From Pyronema omphalodes (lineage: Eukaryota; Ascomycota; Pezizomycetes; Pezizales; Pyronemataceae): 64,000 nt of DNA. Below the pieces are notes generated by a model that was not told where the DNA came from, ran no database searches, and saw only the letters and a program-made list of their open reading frames with translations. The position numbers were made by a program, and so were the translations under genes. The DNA is taken from assembly GCA_024516155.1 (NCBI GenBank), contig JAJJXM010000012.1, forward strand, positions 930,001-994,000, read 5' to 3'. Positions 22,694-34,363 of this stretch are shown here, one piece after another (position 1 is the first letter of the stretch; every line of letters begins with the position of its first letter).

Positions 22694-25600
22694 TGCGCTT
22701 GTGATAGTAGACGACTCTTTCAAGTGTGACTTTCTTGTGAGGGTCGGTAGGTATCCGGTGAGTTTATCTGAGACACGGGAATTCCGGTTTGTTTGTTGTG
22801 AGTATGGTTGTGTCGGTTAATGTAGAAGTGTTTCTCGAAGAGAAAAGTTGCTGACTGTTGTTTATCGAACTGTGTGTAGAAGGTTTGCTGATGTTGGAAG
22901 GATGGAGGCAGATGAGCTGGCTTTTTATTGGATTCTGGCGATTTGAGACTAAATGGCCAGAGGGTATAAGAAGCAGGGTCGATACCTGGATTCTATTGAG
23001 TATTGCAATTCAATATCCAATGAATCCAGTCGGTTAGAATGGTTCTAGGAGTTGCTATTCAAGCTGGAATCGCTGGTGTAGCACTGGCGGTTGTCACTGT
23101 TAGCTCAAGCAGCGGCGGCATACCATAGACCGGCGATAGTTGTTGGAGCATATGACAAGCCAGAGCAAATGGCTAACAGCAGATATTCATCCACCTAGTG
23201 GTTATAAACAACGCTCTTAGTCCCCTGGAAACAAATCCCAAGGCAGCATTTGCAACACTTGGAATCGCCTTGAGGGTGGAAAGACGGGAATCTATGCACC
23301 ATTATCACGTTTGTATGAAAGAGCATTTTTTGACACTGGATTTAATGCAAGTAGCCGAACGTTTGTTTAACCAATAACACCCGCGACTGAACCAGAGAAC
23401 GACACGACTTGGCAAACGAATGGAGTAGTCGAATACAACAAACTACGGCAACCAAAAAAAAAATACTGAAATAACGATCAAGACAACGAAAGTGACTGTT
23501 CGGACCGGCCGGCCGATCGGTCCGTATATACCGCAGTCTAACGATACCAGACCCAAGCCGTGTTATAATCCAATAAAATATCTTTACGAAGACAGGAACG
23601 AAATAACTCACGGATAGCATTCGAGGTTACAGCGAACCATAATCACCCGGAGAGTCCAGAAACTTGAAATCATCCCGTAGATCGAACATCCACTGTCAAC
23701 GTCTTTGACTCATCAAAGCCTGTGTCGCGAAAACCATTCGGAGATTTCGGTTTCTAGGGTCTCATTGGTTATCCGAGGTCAAGATGTGGTTCCATTGTGG
23801 TTGTTTTGCCGAGTAGTATATTCGGAGCACTGTCAAGCGATAGGGTGTGAAAATGTTGCGATTCATTGTAACGCTGTTGAAAATGGGGGACGAATGTTGA
23901 CGAAATGAAGGGGACTACTTTGACGAAAAAGAGGGTTCTGACAACTTCATATTAATCTTGCAACTCGCCTTCGTAAACAATATAACGATATCGCTAAAAG
24001 ATCTGGCGGCTGCCGAATATTTGATGATGAATATTCGGTACGGAGGATTGCAGGATGGTGACACTGTTCCAATCGGATGGGGTTGTACTACGGCAAGATG
24101 CTACATTTACTTTTGGAGATCTGGGTACGGATATGGTGGATATGTGGTGGGGATGTATTGGAACTGGGAACTTGGAAAGGGGAACTGAATGAACAGTGGG
24201 TAGTGGATAGTGAACAGGGGCGGAACCTTGTCTGACTAGATAAGCGAATACCAGCGTCAGTGCTAATGGAACGGGTATGTATAACGATACCTTGTAGCAG
24301 ATCTCCCGCACGCGCCAGACAAGGCTATATGAATATCCAACGATATGAATTAACGGCTACGCTGCATATGCATATGCATGTGGATGTATGTAGATGTAGA
24401 TACCGTTTTCTTTCACTTTATCGTTACAACAATGGTAATAACGAGAATGATAATCTATACCTATCCATAATTTATACCTATCAATAATGAGAATTATAAT
24501 TCATATTACAAATTACCAGCGCTAAAGAAAGTGAAACAAAGAAACCACGCGTGTATGTGATGTGACTTATGCAGGTAGGTAGCTGGGGTGACAATTTCGA
24601 TCGATCCCCAGTGACGGGTACGGGCATGCACCGGTGATCTCTGGGTTGGTTATGTTTGTTCGATGATGCATATTCGGTTCTATTTCATGATAGATAGATG
24701 CATATATATAGACTGATATAGATACATATAGATTGATATGCCATCTATAACTTCACATAGGTGAATATTCATTATTTGCTTATATTTTATTTATTATTTC
24801 ATATTCATATGCATCCTACAGTCCACAGTCTACAGTCTACAGTCTACAATCGTATATTAAACCTTATAACATACACAAAAAACAAAGCATTATCAAACAT
24901 GCTTCTTATCGAGGATTCGGTGTGATGACGAAGTTCTTGGCTCTTGATTGGATCTACATATCATCTCGGGGAGGTTGGTTTTGATAGCTTTGAGATATTC
25001 TGGATACGGATTTATGGTAGTTTGGAGAGGTTGTGGAAGAGAGGGGAGTGGACTACTACCACTATCGGCATCTTCTGGACCCAAGTAGCTAAGTGGCTAA
25101 AGTGGACTGTACATAGATAGATAAGGGCTATTGCACGTGCGCGTGCGCGCTCGGTTATGGCTACGCTAGCTGGCTAGCTTGGGTTAAGCGAAAGTGGAAG
25201 CGGGCTCAGAGGTGTGCTTGGGGTAATGATGTAATGACGTAATGATGCGGATGAGGGTTACGGAGGTTGGGATGTGGATGTGTTGATGTGGATGGTGTTG
25301 ATGGTGTTGATGGTGTTGATGATGGAGCTACACGGATCCTTGGTGTTGAGGAGGGATAATTGTGTTTATATGTGGGTTTAGAGTTGGGGATTTGTGGTGA
25401 TGGTGCGCTTGAAGGTGTTGGAATGATGTTTCTCGGCCCCGGTGAGGTGTTGGGATGATGTTTCCTCGACCCTGATCTGGTGTTTGAATGATGTTTCCTC
25501 GGCCCCGATGAGGTGGTTGAATCATTATTTTTCTCGGCCCCGGAGTCGGCTGTGCTGTGTGTTTGCAGTGAAAAAACAAAAAAGAAGGAAAGAAAGAAAG

Positions 25601-25808
25601 AAGGAAAAGCTAAAAGCCAAACAACACTCGACCTTTGCCTCTCGACAGTCGACACGCCGGATACTCTCTTCTAGTGTTCGAGCTTCAGGCTTCGATCTTC
25701 GAGCCTGGAACATCAAGCTTCGAACACCACCTTCACCAGCTTCACCAGCTTCACCAGCTACAGCAGCGCACATCTACCAACTCAGCATCAATCACCACTA
25801 CAGCAACC
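22694..25808. other. Intergenic, no secure gene
   Basis: Nothing with convincing coding structure was found. A minus-strand frame at 24893-25084 (ending near IKTNLPEM) has some coding look but no ATG and no joined upstream exon. A minisatellite is listed separately. The last 200 bp are the probable leader of the gene starting at 25809. Confidence 0.5.
25414..25545. repeat. 33-bp minisatellite, four units
   Basis: Units begin GGTGTTGGAATGATGTTTCT and end CGGCCCCGGTGA. Four copies with substitutions lie head to tail, preceded at about 25290-25325 by (ATGGTGTTG)n. The period is a multiple of three, so all frames stay open through it, which explains the long open frames on both strands. Confidence 0.85.
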
Positions 25809-26991
25809 ATGGACACCCCCAACTCCCCCCGTCTTCCTAGGGACGCAACAATCCCCACCATGTCCCCTGAAGACTTTCAGAAGATGCTCGAGAACCTTCG
25901 TCAAGGAGGAGGAGGTTCTTCAGCTGCAGTTCCGCCTTGTACTCCGCCTCCTGTTCATCCAGCTCCGGGAGCCCGGGGAGCTCATCCAGCCCAGGGACCC
26001 CAAGGAATCATGAGCCCAAGTCCAAAGCCATGGTGGGTACCGACATCTTCGGTAGCGGCTCAGAACCTTCCTCTTCCGAGACCTCATACTGTTACTATTA
26101 CTGGATCTTCGGCTGCTGCATGTATGTATCATCCCTTTACTGTTGTGTTTTTTCTGGGATTGCTTAAGTGATGGATCTATGTTGCTGCTCCATCTATCGT
26201 AACGACCTCATGATTTCTACATATGATCCGCGGGTGTAGGGAATAAACAACCCCACCCCAGATCACCAAGACCCCACCCCAGATCACCAAGACCCCACCC
26301 CAAAACGGTTGCAGACAAATTCTAACCTCCCCGCCAAACAGCACCAAGCCCACCACCAACCTACACACCCATCACATCACCCTGCGACAGCTACATCTGG
26401 CCATCAATCCAATCCGTCGCCTCAAGCAGCAACCCGGCATCTTTCACATCCGAACATGTATCCTGCCGCAATACCCTGGAGCAGTTGAAGACGCAACATA
26501 CAGAGCAGATCGAGAAGTTGAAGAAGGAAGTGTTTCAGGCGCAGGTGGATATGTGGTATGCTAGGGATGAGGTTGCTAAGACGAAGGAAGAACTTGCTGC
26601 TGCTAAGACTAGGGAGGCGCTTGCTGCTGCTGGGAAGGATGATAGCGGGGATTGTCAGACGGAGATTTTGGAACTGAGGGAAAGGATTGGGGAGTTGGGT
26701 AAGGAGAGAGATGGGACGAGGATGGAGGCGGCGGGTGTTAGAAAGGAGCTGGAGGGGGTGAAGAGGGAGTTGGAGAGGGCTCGGATGGAGTTGGGGTTTG
26801 TAAAGGAGGAGAACGTTAGGTTGGGGAATGAGCTGGAGAAAATGGTTAGAGAGAGGGAGATAAAGGAGTTGGAAGAGATGGTCGAGAGAGAGTTGAGGAT
26901 TAAGAAGGAAAAGGAAGAGGAGGAGAGGGTTGAGAGAATTCCGGGGGCCTTTCCGCCGCCGGAGATGGAGGTTTTTAGGTCGGCGGTTTAA
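25809..26991 (+). CDS. Proline-rich coiled-coil protein, unknown function
   Basis: The two exons are 25809-26121 and 26342-26991, separated by a 220-bp intron with a GTATGT donor and a CTAAC branch word 15 nt before the CAG acceptor. The frame is continuous for 320 residues. The start context is strong (CAACCATGG). Residues 1-105 are rich in Pro, Ser and Gly (CTPPPVHPAPG). Residues about 147-300 form a long Glu/Lys/Arg-rich coiled coil ending in IPGAFPPPEMEVF. The intron is long for this window because it carries a 21-bp tandem repeat. A second coiled-coil gene follows on the opposite strand, 440 bp beyond the stop. No family was recognised; a structural or scaffolding role is inference from the coil. 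Confidence 0.75.
26247..26306. repeat. 21-bp tandem repeat inside an intron
   Basis: Nearly three copies of ACCCCACCCCAGATCACCAAG lie within the intron of the gene at 25809-26991. The first two contain CCCCAG, which resembles a 3' splice site. Confidence 0.85.
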
Positions 26992-27428
26992 GAGGGTGAT
27001 GGGTGAAGGGTGGTGAAGGGGCTGCGACGGATATGTTACTTACTCTACTTATTTTCTTTTTCTTTTTTTTTTTACGGAGGATGGAGGTCAAAAGGTCTTT
27101 TACATGATTTAGGTACAAACAGATGATGTTTTTGAAGTATCTACTCTATGTAATCTAGGTAGTTCTGTCAAATAAATACCGCGTCTACGAGCACAATACG
27201 GGTGATGTCGATGGATAAGTACTTTCCGATTGAAGTTTGCTGTATCGATACGTACATCTACGCATACAAAAATTGTTTTTTCTTTAGTTTCTTTTTCTCA
27301 AACATATACATCCTCACTATTCACAAAGCACTTTACGTTCTTATGTAGAATTTCTCCAGTAATAATTCATATCATCACAATACACTTAACATAAACAAAG
27401 TCAAAAATCAAGTTGAAATTCTAATCTA

Positions 27429-28100
27429 TTACTCAGGCGGTTTCGCATTGTTCTCCTTCACAAGTCCTTCCAACTTAGCAATAACCTGCTTCAGAATAAT
27501 ATTCTCCTCCGTCACAGCATCAAACTGTTTCCTCAAATTCTCGTAATCCTTTTCATCATTTTTCTGTATACATCATTAGTACACCATTCATCTCTCTGAA
27601 TGCGGGGAAAAGGGAAATGAGGGGGGGGGGGTGGGGGTGTTATTAACCTGCATATCTTCCAACTCCTCAATCCTATCCCTCAAATCCCTAACCTCATCCT
27701 CATAATCCTCCCTCATCCTCTCCATCTCATCCCTAACCCGTTCCACCTCTTCCTCCGCATCCACAAGATTTTGTTCCGCTAGTTCTTTATCCGCTAATAC
27801 ATCATTGTAGTCTATTCGAAGCTGGAGACTTGTTCGGACTTGCTCATTGTGGAGTTGGGTTAAGCGGGATATATCTTCTGGGACCGGAACCGGGACACGG
27901 GGGGAGGTGAAGGAGGAGGTTAAGGATGATGGATCTATGGGATTGGTAATAGTATTAGGAACGGGAAGACTGTTACGGCGCTCAGTTGCGTGGCCACGGT
28001 TGGCGTTGTCATTGCTGTTGATGTTGGTGTTTGGGGAGGGTAGTGTACGCCGACGGTTACTGCGACTGATGTCGCGGAGGGTTCTTTGGGGTGGTGCCAT
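27429..28100 (-). CDS. Small coiled-coil protein, unknown function
   Basis: The two exons are 28100-27648 and 27563-27429. The 84-bp intron has a GTTAAT donor, TACTAAT branch word and TACAG acceptor, and contains a C-rich run. The product is 195 residues. The N-terminal 75 residues are basic and Ser/Pro/Asn-rich (MAPPQRTLRDISRSNRRR). Residues about 76-185 form an acidic coiled coil that runs across the splice junction (RDRIEELEDMQ joined to KNDEKDYENLRKQF), which supports the exon join. The rightward gene at 25809-26991 also encodes a coiled coil and points toward it, but the two show no obvious sequence relation. Function is unknown. Confidence 0.82.
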
Positions 28101-28408
28101 GAGTGGTAGGTTTTGTGGGGTTATAAACAGATGGGATGCGGAGATTGATGGTGATTATGGTGGTTGTGGTAATGGTTTTTGGTTTGTTGCGGTGCAAGTT
28201 GGGTTGGTGGTTTGATGGGGAGGGGGTTGATGTAGTCACTTTACGGGTTTGTTCTCGACCATGGGGTTATGTAAAAACAATCAAAGAGAGGTATGGTGTT
28301 TCAATTCAATACATTCTGGTTACAAAAATAACCCTACAATAAGCCTAAGATATCATTCTCTTTACAACCACTTTGACGGGTCTACAGTTTTTGACTGTTT
28401 GTTATACG

Positions 28409-29028
28409 TTAGCGGACTGGAATTTCGTATCTGCGGAGTGTTGAATACATACCCGGCTCATTGGTACGAGTTTGAACATACAAGCCCAACTCATTATTAA
28501 TCGGATTCCTGGCAACACAAAACTCTACAGTGACACCATGATTAGCAAACACATTCAACCCTTCTGCATCAGCATACAACTTCAGCATCACAACCTACCT
28601 CTACTAACCCCCTTACTATTCGGCAACGGGTCCAAGACAACCTGCACTCTATCAACCTCATCACATTCATAATGCCCAACCAAGCCCAATGCATTATTTG
28701 GCGCCGCTGTAAAAGCCACCTGTTGATAAACCGTCTTAATCGGCACCATTAAAAATGCGGTTGATTTCTGCTTAAAGATATTGAGTTTGGAATCATTGAA
28801 TTCGATACGCTTGGGAGAACCGAGAGGTGAGATTACGGCGCGGAAGTCGTTGGAACTGCCTTGCGGGATGTATTGGACGGCTTTACGGTGGAGGTCCCGG
28901 TAAGTGGTGGATTGGGTTTCGAGGGTGAAGGGGTAGGGGAGGGAGTAGATTAGAGGAAGGGGAACGGAGCAGCGTTGCGCCGAGGCGAGGGCCAGGAAGA
29001 ACGTGAGGAGGAGGGTCAAGGTGAGCAT
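28409..29028 (-). CDS. Secreted protein of unknown family
   Basis: The exons are 29028-28617 and 28563-28409, separated by a 53-bp intron (GTAAGG donor, GATGCAG acceptor), and encode 188 residues. Residues 1-18 are a clear signal peptide ending ALASAQ. The mature protein contains few cysteines (RCSVP at its start, HYECDE and EFCVAR later) and no membrane segment, suggesting one or two disulphides. The frame joins precisely as DPLPN-KGLNVFAN. It could be a small fungal secreted or cell-wall protein; I do not recognise the family. Confidence 0.8.
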
Positions 29029-30667
29029 TTTGGTGGGTGTTTGTTAGGGAGAACAAGAGGGTTTGCGAGTTATGATACTGAGAATATTGTGAAGGTCATG
29101 GGAAGGGAGAGTTTTTAAATATTATAGCGGAGATTAGAGCTCCGGAGATGAATTGAACATCTCTTCCAAACTTCAGCTATAGAATGCTGGTGTCTTTGGT
29201 GAGACTTTGATTCAGGCTTCCTATGCTATCCGGATTCCTCGTATTGTCGTGTAACCAACGAAATATCACCTCCCGGTGAATTCGGTACGCCAAGCACGCA
29301 AGATGTTGGGGTTACTAAATATATCCCGTAGCTGGTGATACGGGTGAGCTGTAGGGTAGGAGGTTGCAGAATTTCCGGGCCGCCAATCGGCGTGAGCACT
29401 GTAAAATAAGCCCTTGCATTTCCCAAGGACCGGGAAAGGTCTGTTGCACAAGTGTCGAGCGAAATGATGATTCGACCGGCTGCTGCTGATAGCTATGGCC
29501 AGGTGGGAGTACCGGGGAAACTAAACAAGGATTATCTTATATCAGCTTGTGTAGGACGGAAGATGACGAGCGTCTGAGATTCAGCTTGGAAACCATGTTG
29601 AATTTAACTAGATGAATCAGGTGTAACATAAATACAATAAGGTAACACAAAGCTTAAGCAAGGGCTTGTCGCTGGGAAAACCCTATGTAATCTAGGTTAT
29701 AGCCCTCTGATATTGTCAGTTTTGGATATGATACAAACCCTTGTGCTTCAGAAGTTGAAATCCTGCGATTTACAATATGGAGACTTGCTACATGCATTGC
29801 CGGTCATTGCATTTTGTCTCAATCGTGCTGATACCAGTGCATCAACTAAGTAAATATCTTATCGAGCTCCGCAGCTATACATCGTCATGTCATGCATATT
29901 TGTTCATATTTCTGATGAACTCTCTCCGTATTACCTCCTACTGGTTGTCTCACACCGGTTTAAGGTTTCGCGGATCATTTCTTCTCACTCATATTAACCG
30001 TTCGAACCCACTTTAATACTTCAACGAACGGAGAATTAATGAGTCATGGTCGCGTCTATTGACGGATAATCATTCATGTCGAAAACCGGCTATATAATAA
30101 CTGTACGAACTGGAGAAGACAATGATATATAGAGGATAATTGATCGGTATATACATCGAAAATGAAAATCCCGAGTTTCCTGTCCGAACGAAATTTGATG
30201 GTATGCAGCGCAGGTCACAAACAGTAATCTACCAGAACTGGCTAAGCATCTATACATAACTCGGTACTTTCTAGGTGCCCTACAGAAATGTGATTTGAGA
30301 AATTTTAGCACAGCTTGATCATGAACCTTAACCGGCACTCCCTCGGGTCGAATAGAACATCACAAGAACCTTGCCAAGAGTATGCCAAGACATGTCATGA
30401 GTGTAAATATGTCAAGGGGGGGTATGGGGAGGTTGACCCCAAATCTGTATGCGACAAGGGTGGGGTTGATCCCACCACAAATTCAGCACTGTGACTATAA
30501 ATTCATTTTCCCGCACACTTTCTTCTCCTCTTTACCTACCTCAACTCTAGACGACCACCCCCACTCTAAACATCTTTTTTTCGACGACTCATCTAGGACG
30601 TTGTCTTTACTTTCAGCGGCTGACAACAAGAAACGAGTTAAGGTTCAAATCAAAATTAAGCATCAAC
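29029..30667. other. Intergenic, no gene seen
   Basis: Upstream regions of the flanking genes. Short open frames on both strands have no start, domain or splice support. Confidence 0.6.
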
Positions 30668-32955
30668 ATGGCATCCTTCTTTCCGCGCCCAACTACACCA
30701 GCTTTTCGTCCTGGTCAAAGCCAGCCTTCAACACCAAAGCGATTTGGCCTAAAGAAGGATATTGCGGTATTGCCAGATGAAGTTCCAGAGATACCCAACT
30801 TGGAGGATATCCAGCGTGTTGTATGTTGCTCATTCCGCCTTGTCTTGGGCGTAAACTCGCTGACATGTCATCAGATGGAATCCGATGTCAAGAATCTTAG
30901 AACACCTTCGAAAAAGACATCTTTCTGGAAGGCTAACCATGATGGCGGGAGCTCGCCCCAAGTATGTTTCCTCTATAATCCTCATGATTACGATTTCTAT
31001 GAGAGATGGAAAGCTAACGTCGGCAAAGAAAACGCCGAGTAGAGTGCGGGGGTTGTCAAAGCAGGTGAAATCACGCCTCAGTTTGAAGGGTGAATCACTG
31101 CAGCTAGAGCCGAACAAGCCGGTAAGTTAACTAATACACAACCCCGCCCGCATCATTGTCTAATGCATGCCAATAGCTAGGAGCCGGGGCTCTCACAGGT
31201 GGCATGTGCCCGGAGCCGACTAAGCACCAGCTGATCGCTCACGATGTCGTGGTGGCGATGAAACTTGGTGAAGGGCAGGAGATGTTAAAAAGCCCCAGTA
31301 TCGGCCAGAGGGTACGCACAGTTAGCACTCGTAGTTCTTTTGCTCAAAAGGGGAAAAATCGTCTGTCAGATCCCTATTCCGCGGATGGATTATTTCGGTC
31401 CACGACCCCACAGGACGAAATTCCACCGGTACCCCCGATTCCTGCTCGATTCAGATCTTCTGCAGCATCATCGTTTCAGCAAGCGTCTGGATATTCACAG
31501 GCTATGGACTCCAATGCTAGTTCTTTCGACTTGCAGCGGAGTTTCAATGACTTCCGGATATCAGACTCCGATGAAGCACACCTACTGGGAGACATCGATG
31601 GTAAGTATTATCCTGATGATGAGACTGCTATGCAAGCCAGGATTGATGCTGATGGTTTAGCAGGAATGACCACCGGAACAAGAGAACGAAAGTTCTCTGA
31701 CGCTACCGCCACCCAATCCATCCGAACTACCCAGACAGTCCGGAACGTCGTGACGAATCAGACAAATCAGACAAGCCAGACTACTGACAGTGCTCCATCT
31801 GCCCGCCCATGCTTGATTGACATCGTTTCAGATGAGCCGAGACCGGAGTTCGTGTCGGTTGTATACGTGGATGGCTACCAGCCATTTTCAGTTGGCGACC
31901 CGAATCTCGAACATGCGAATCCTTTTGCATTTATTCATGAGAGCACGATGCGAGATGCTATGTATCTGACCCCTGGTGTACCGGCGGAGACAGATATCAG
32001 TATCAAGCGGCTAGTGGATAAGTGTAGAGCGCTGATGGACGCGACGGATGAGCTCGAAGATGTTTAGGAAACTTTCGATGACGACATCCACCGTCTTGAA
32101 GCCGAGGCCATGAAGAAGTACAGGGCTGAGCAGAAGGAAAAGCGAAGGCTTGAAATGGAGAAGAAAGGTCTGGCGCAAGGCGAAATAAAGTTACCACAGG
32201 AGCCAGAGAAGAAGAAGAAGAAGACTCTGATTCATTTCGACAAAAAGGAGTTGTCGAAAAAGATTTCCAGAAAATGGCAAAGATATGTGACCATGAACAG
32301 AGAGAAGCGAACTCTTTGTGAGGAGCTAGATGAACGATGGGAGACTCTTATCAAGCGCACTGAAGAATATCAGATGCATCTAAAGCTTGTCGATAGAGAG
32401 TACAACATCGTTGCCTCTAGCTTCCCGAAGACAACGCTGATCAGAGACTGCGGAAAGAGTCTCATTGACGCCAAGGGAAAGTATCAGAAGTTCAAGGGCT
32501 ATGTTCTTGGAAGAACAAGAATGTTTTACAATTGCGATTGGGAGTTTGATCATCCCGACTTTGAGACTCGCAGAATCAACGATGTCTACTACAACGTGTT
32601 GCCGCCTCATGTCATTGCACGACGAAGGGCAGAGCGAGCACTTGCGAGACTAGAAAGAGACAACCCAGGATCGAAGGAGGTCATCGAAGCAAAGGCACAC
32701 CTTGAAGCACTGGAAGCCAAGAAACCAAAACGCAATTACGTATGGCCGGATCTGGGACCGACGGAACCGACAGAAGAAACGCATTCAGAGGAGCCAGATG
32801 AGTCAGAGGAGCGAAAGGCGTCAGTGGAGCCAAAGAGCAGATCAGCTTTGGCAGCAGAGGTAGCTCCGCCACCTATGGAAACAGCAATCCCGCCGATCAA
32901 AAGCATGCCACCCCCAAAGCAGGATCCACGCAAGGTTATTCAAAGCTGGTTCTAA
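30668..32955 (+). CDS. Large charged/coiled-coil protein gene interrupted by an in-frame TAG
   Basis: The exons are 30668-30820, 30875-30961, 31029-31121 and 31177-32955. Introns of 54, 67 and 55 bp have GTATGT/GTAAGT donors and CTAAC/CTAAT branch words, and the frame is continuous. Reading through gives 704 codons, but codon 408 (32065-32067) is TAG. The same frame continues without a stop for 296 more codons and remains coding-like across the break (ELEDV, stop, ETFDDDIHRLEAEAMKKYR). A further 60-nt segment at 31601-31660 (GTAAGT...TTTAG) looks like a fourth intron but is a multiple of three without a stop, so it may be retained. The N-terminal half is Ser/Pro-rich. The C-terminal half is Lys/Glu-rich with coiled coil (WQRYVTMNREKRTL, WETLIKRTEEYQ), and the protein ends VIQSWF. 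The family was not recognised. It could be a nonsense allele, a recoded or edited gene, or an unusual splice site. Confidence 0.75.
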
Positions 32956-33811
32956 TAGGCTTGCTCTGTTGCATAGTGTTCGACGATTTCTGAATCGGCA
33001 GTTACGCTTTTCTTGATGATGATGAGAAGTCGGTCATGATGGTGTCACGAGTTTATTTTGGGAAACGTTTCTAGCAGCGGAGTCTTATGGGAGGGAGGGG
33101 GGGTCTCAGACCTAACACGTTTTCGATTTTGTCACTTTTTCCAGATACGAAGTTTTATGATGGTGTTTTCAGCAACTGGGGGTTTTTTTGTTCGTGTGGC
33201 ACCTTTTTACGACGAAATGTTGATGATGTCATGATGATGAGGATTATGGTAAATACGAGTTTTTTTAGTGGCGTTTTTTGGTGGCTGGAATTTTATGCGC
33301 AGACAGTTTTTGTGTGAGGTTTATGAGGAGTTCTCAGTTTGTGTTTCATTGATTATATTTCACTTTATGGGGCAATGTTAGTGCTTTTTCTACCGATTAG
33401 AGGTTTCTGCTCGGTCATTTTCTTACTTTTTCTGATATGCTACACCTCTCGTAGGTTCGATTTACCGGTTGTTTAAGTTCACTTGGTTCTGTATTATGAT
33501 CAATAAACTGCTGCCATCAAAACATCATTAGCATGCTGGAAATGTAGATTGCAAGCTGTTCCGAGACTTCTAGAAGTAATTTCTACGAGCTTTGATGAGT
33601 CATGACGCAAATTCGGCAATTTACATGGTCACAGACACACATCCCACATCTTTGAATACCATGTGTTTCATGCAGCGAAATGATTCACTTTGCGTACTGA
33701 TGATCATAGATGTTGAAGAAGCAAAATGCATTATTCTATTTTTGCACGTTGTATTGGTACTATTTAAACAGCGTTACCACCCCGCTACAATGATACAATT
33801 ACGCGACTAAT
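32956..33811. other. Intergenic, no gene seen
   Basis: T-rich 3' region of the preceding gene and probable promoter of the RING protein gene. Confidence 0.6.
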
Positions 33812-34006
33812 ATGAACAACATGAACAAATTTATGGTTTTCATCAGACTGAAGAAGAGATGCCCCATGTGTTGGAGTACTCGATACGGCGAATGGAAAAT
33901 TCTCTCCTGCGGCCATAAAACAATCCATACCGACTGCTGGGAAGAATATTGTCGACGCGGTAGTAAGGCTTGTCTGAAGTGTGGCACACCTCATGAAGGA
34001 ATTTAG
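33812..34006 (+). CDS. Mini RING-H2 zinc-finger protein
   Basis: Single exon of 64 residues. Nearly the whole protein is one RING-H2-like finger. The ligands are C17-x2-C20, C33-x-H35, H39-x2-C42 and C54-x2-C57, matching the C3H2C3 order, with a Trp just after C42. Family knowledge: RING fingers bind two zinc ions and recruit E2 enzymes in ubiquitin transfer. No other domain exists, so it would be an unusually small E3 or a dominant-interfering fragment. Its stop lies 6 bp from the stop of the convergent gene at 34013-34363. An ATG four codons into the frame is an alternative start. Confidence 0.65.
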   Translation: MNNMNKFMVFIRLKKRCPMCWSTRYGEWKILSCGHKTIHTDCWEEYCRRGSKACLKCGTPHEGI

Positions 34007-34012
34007 GATTAA

Positions 34013-34363
34013 TTATTGCAAATAAAATTCCAACTGGCTTTTATATGTCTTTCCCACCATACTCATTTCGCGAATCAACAGTTCCATTGCATCACCCATC
34101 GTCAACTCTGGTGTCTTGTCGCGTCTAATCATATCAACCAACATGTTCGCTCTGCGGATAGCGTTCTGAATTTCATGCCAGTAGTATTGAATATTTTGAG
34201 CCTGTTGCAATGTGGGCCTATATTGTTCGGCTCGAAGGAAGTTCTCGATGTCGTTGAGAATGGTGCAAAACTGCATGCGATGATGCCGGATCAGTTCGAG
34301 ATAGCTATTCATTGAGCAGTAATCCTCGTCGGTGAGATAAAATGGGTTTTGCGTGTCAGACAT
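34013..34363 (-). CDS. Small helical protein, unknown function
   Basis: Single exon of 116 residues starting MSDTQNPF, with a favourable CCAACATGTC context. The frame is open 32 codons further upstream to an ATG at 34459, but that stretch contains ACTAAC followed by a CCAG acceptor (near 34427-34446), so I infer an intron in the 5' leader and prefer the internal ATG. The sequence is predicted mainly helical and rich in Gln, Met and charged residues (RPTLQQAQNIQYYWHEIQ). It lacks cysteine pairs, signal peptide or membrane segments. Family unknown. It converges tail to tail with the mini RING gene. Confidence 0.55.
   Translation of the reverse strand: MSDTQNPFYLTDEDYCSMNSYLELIRHHRMQFCTILNDIENFLRAEQYRPTLQQAQNIQYYWHEIQNAIRRANMLVDMIRRDKTPELTMGDAMELLIREMSMVGKTYKSQLEFYLQ

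Noticed and set aside
23039..23128. 29-codon hydrophobic frame (MVLGVAIQAGIAG start)
   Set aside because: Too short to support without transcript data, although it resembles a membrane peptide.
24893..25084. 63-codon minus-strand frame ending near LDKKHV
   Set aside because: Coding-like look but begins at TTG with a stop shortly upstream; an upstream exon could not be found.
25206..25655. 149-codon minus-strand frame with a hydrophobic start and repeated GPRKHHSNT words
   Set aside because: It begins with GTG, has no ATG, and is open mainly because a 33-bp minisatellite (a multiple of three) cannot create stops. The opposite strand is open for the same reason.
32022..32067. Intron ending at TTTAG to remove the in-frame TAG
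   Set aside because: The nearest donors (GTGTAG, GTGGAT, GTACCG) are poor, and the best-spaced one would shift the downstream frame. Kept only as a minor alternative.
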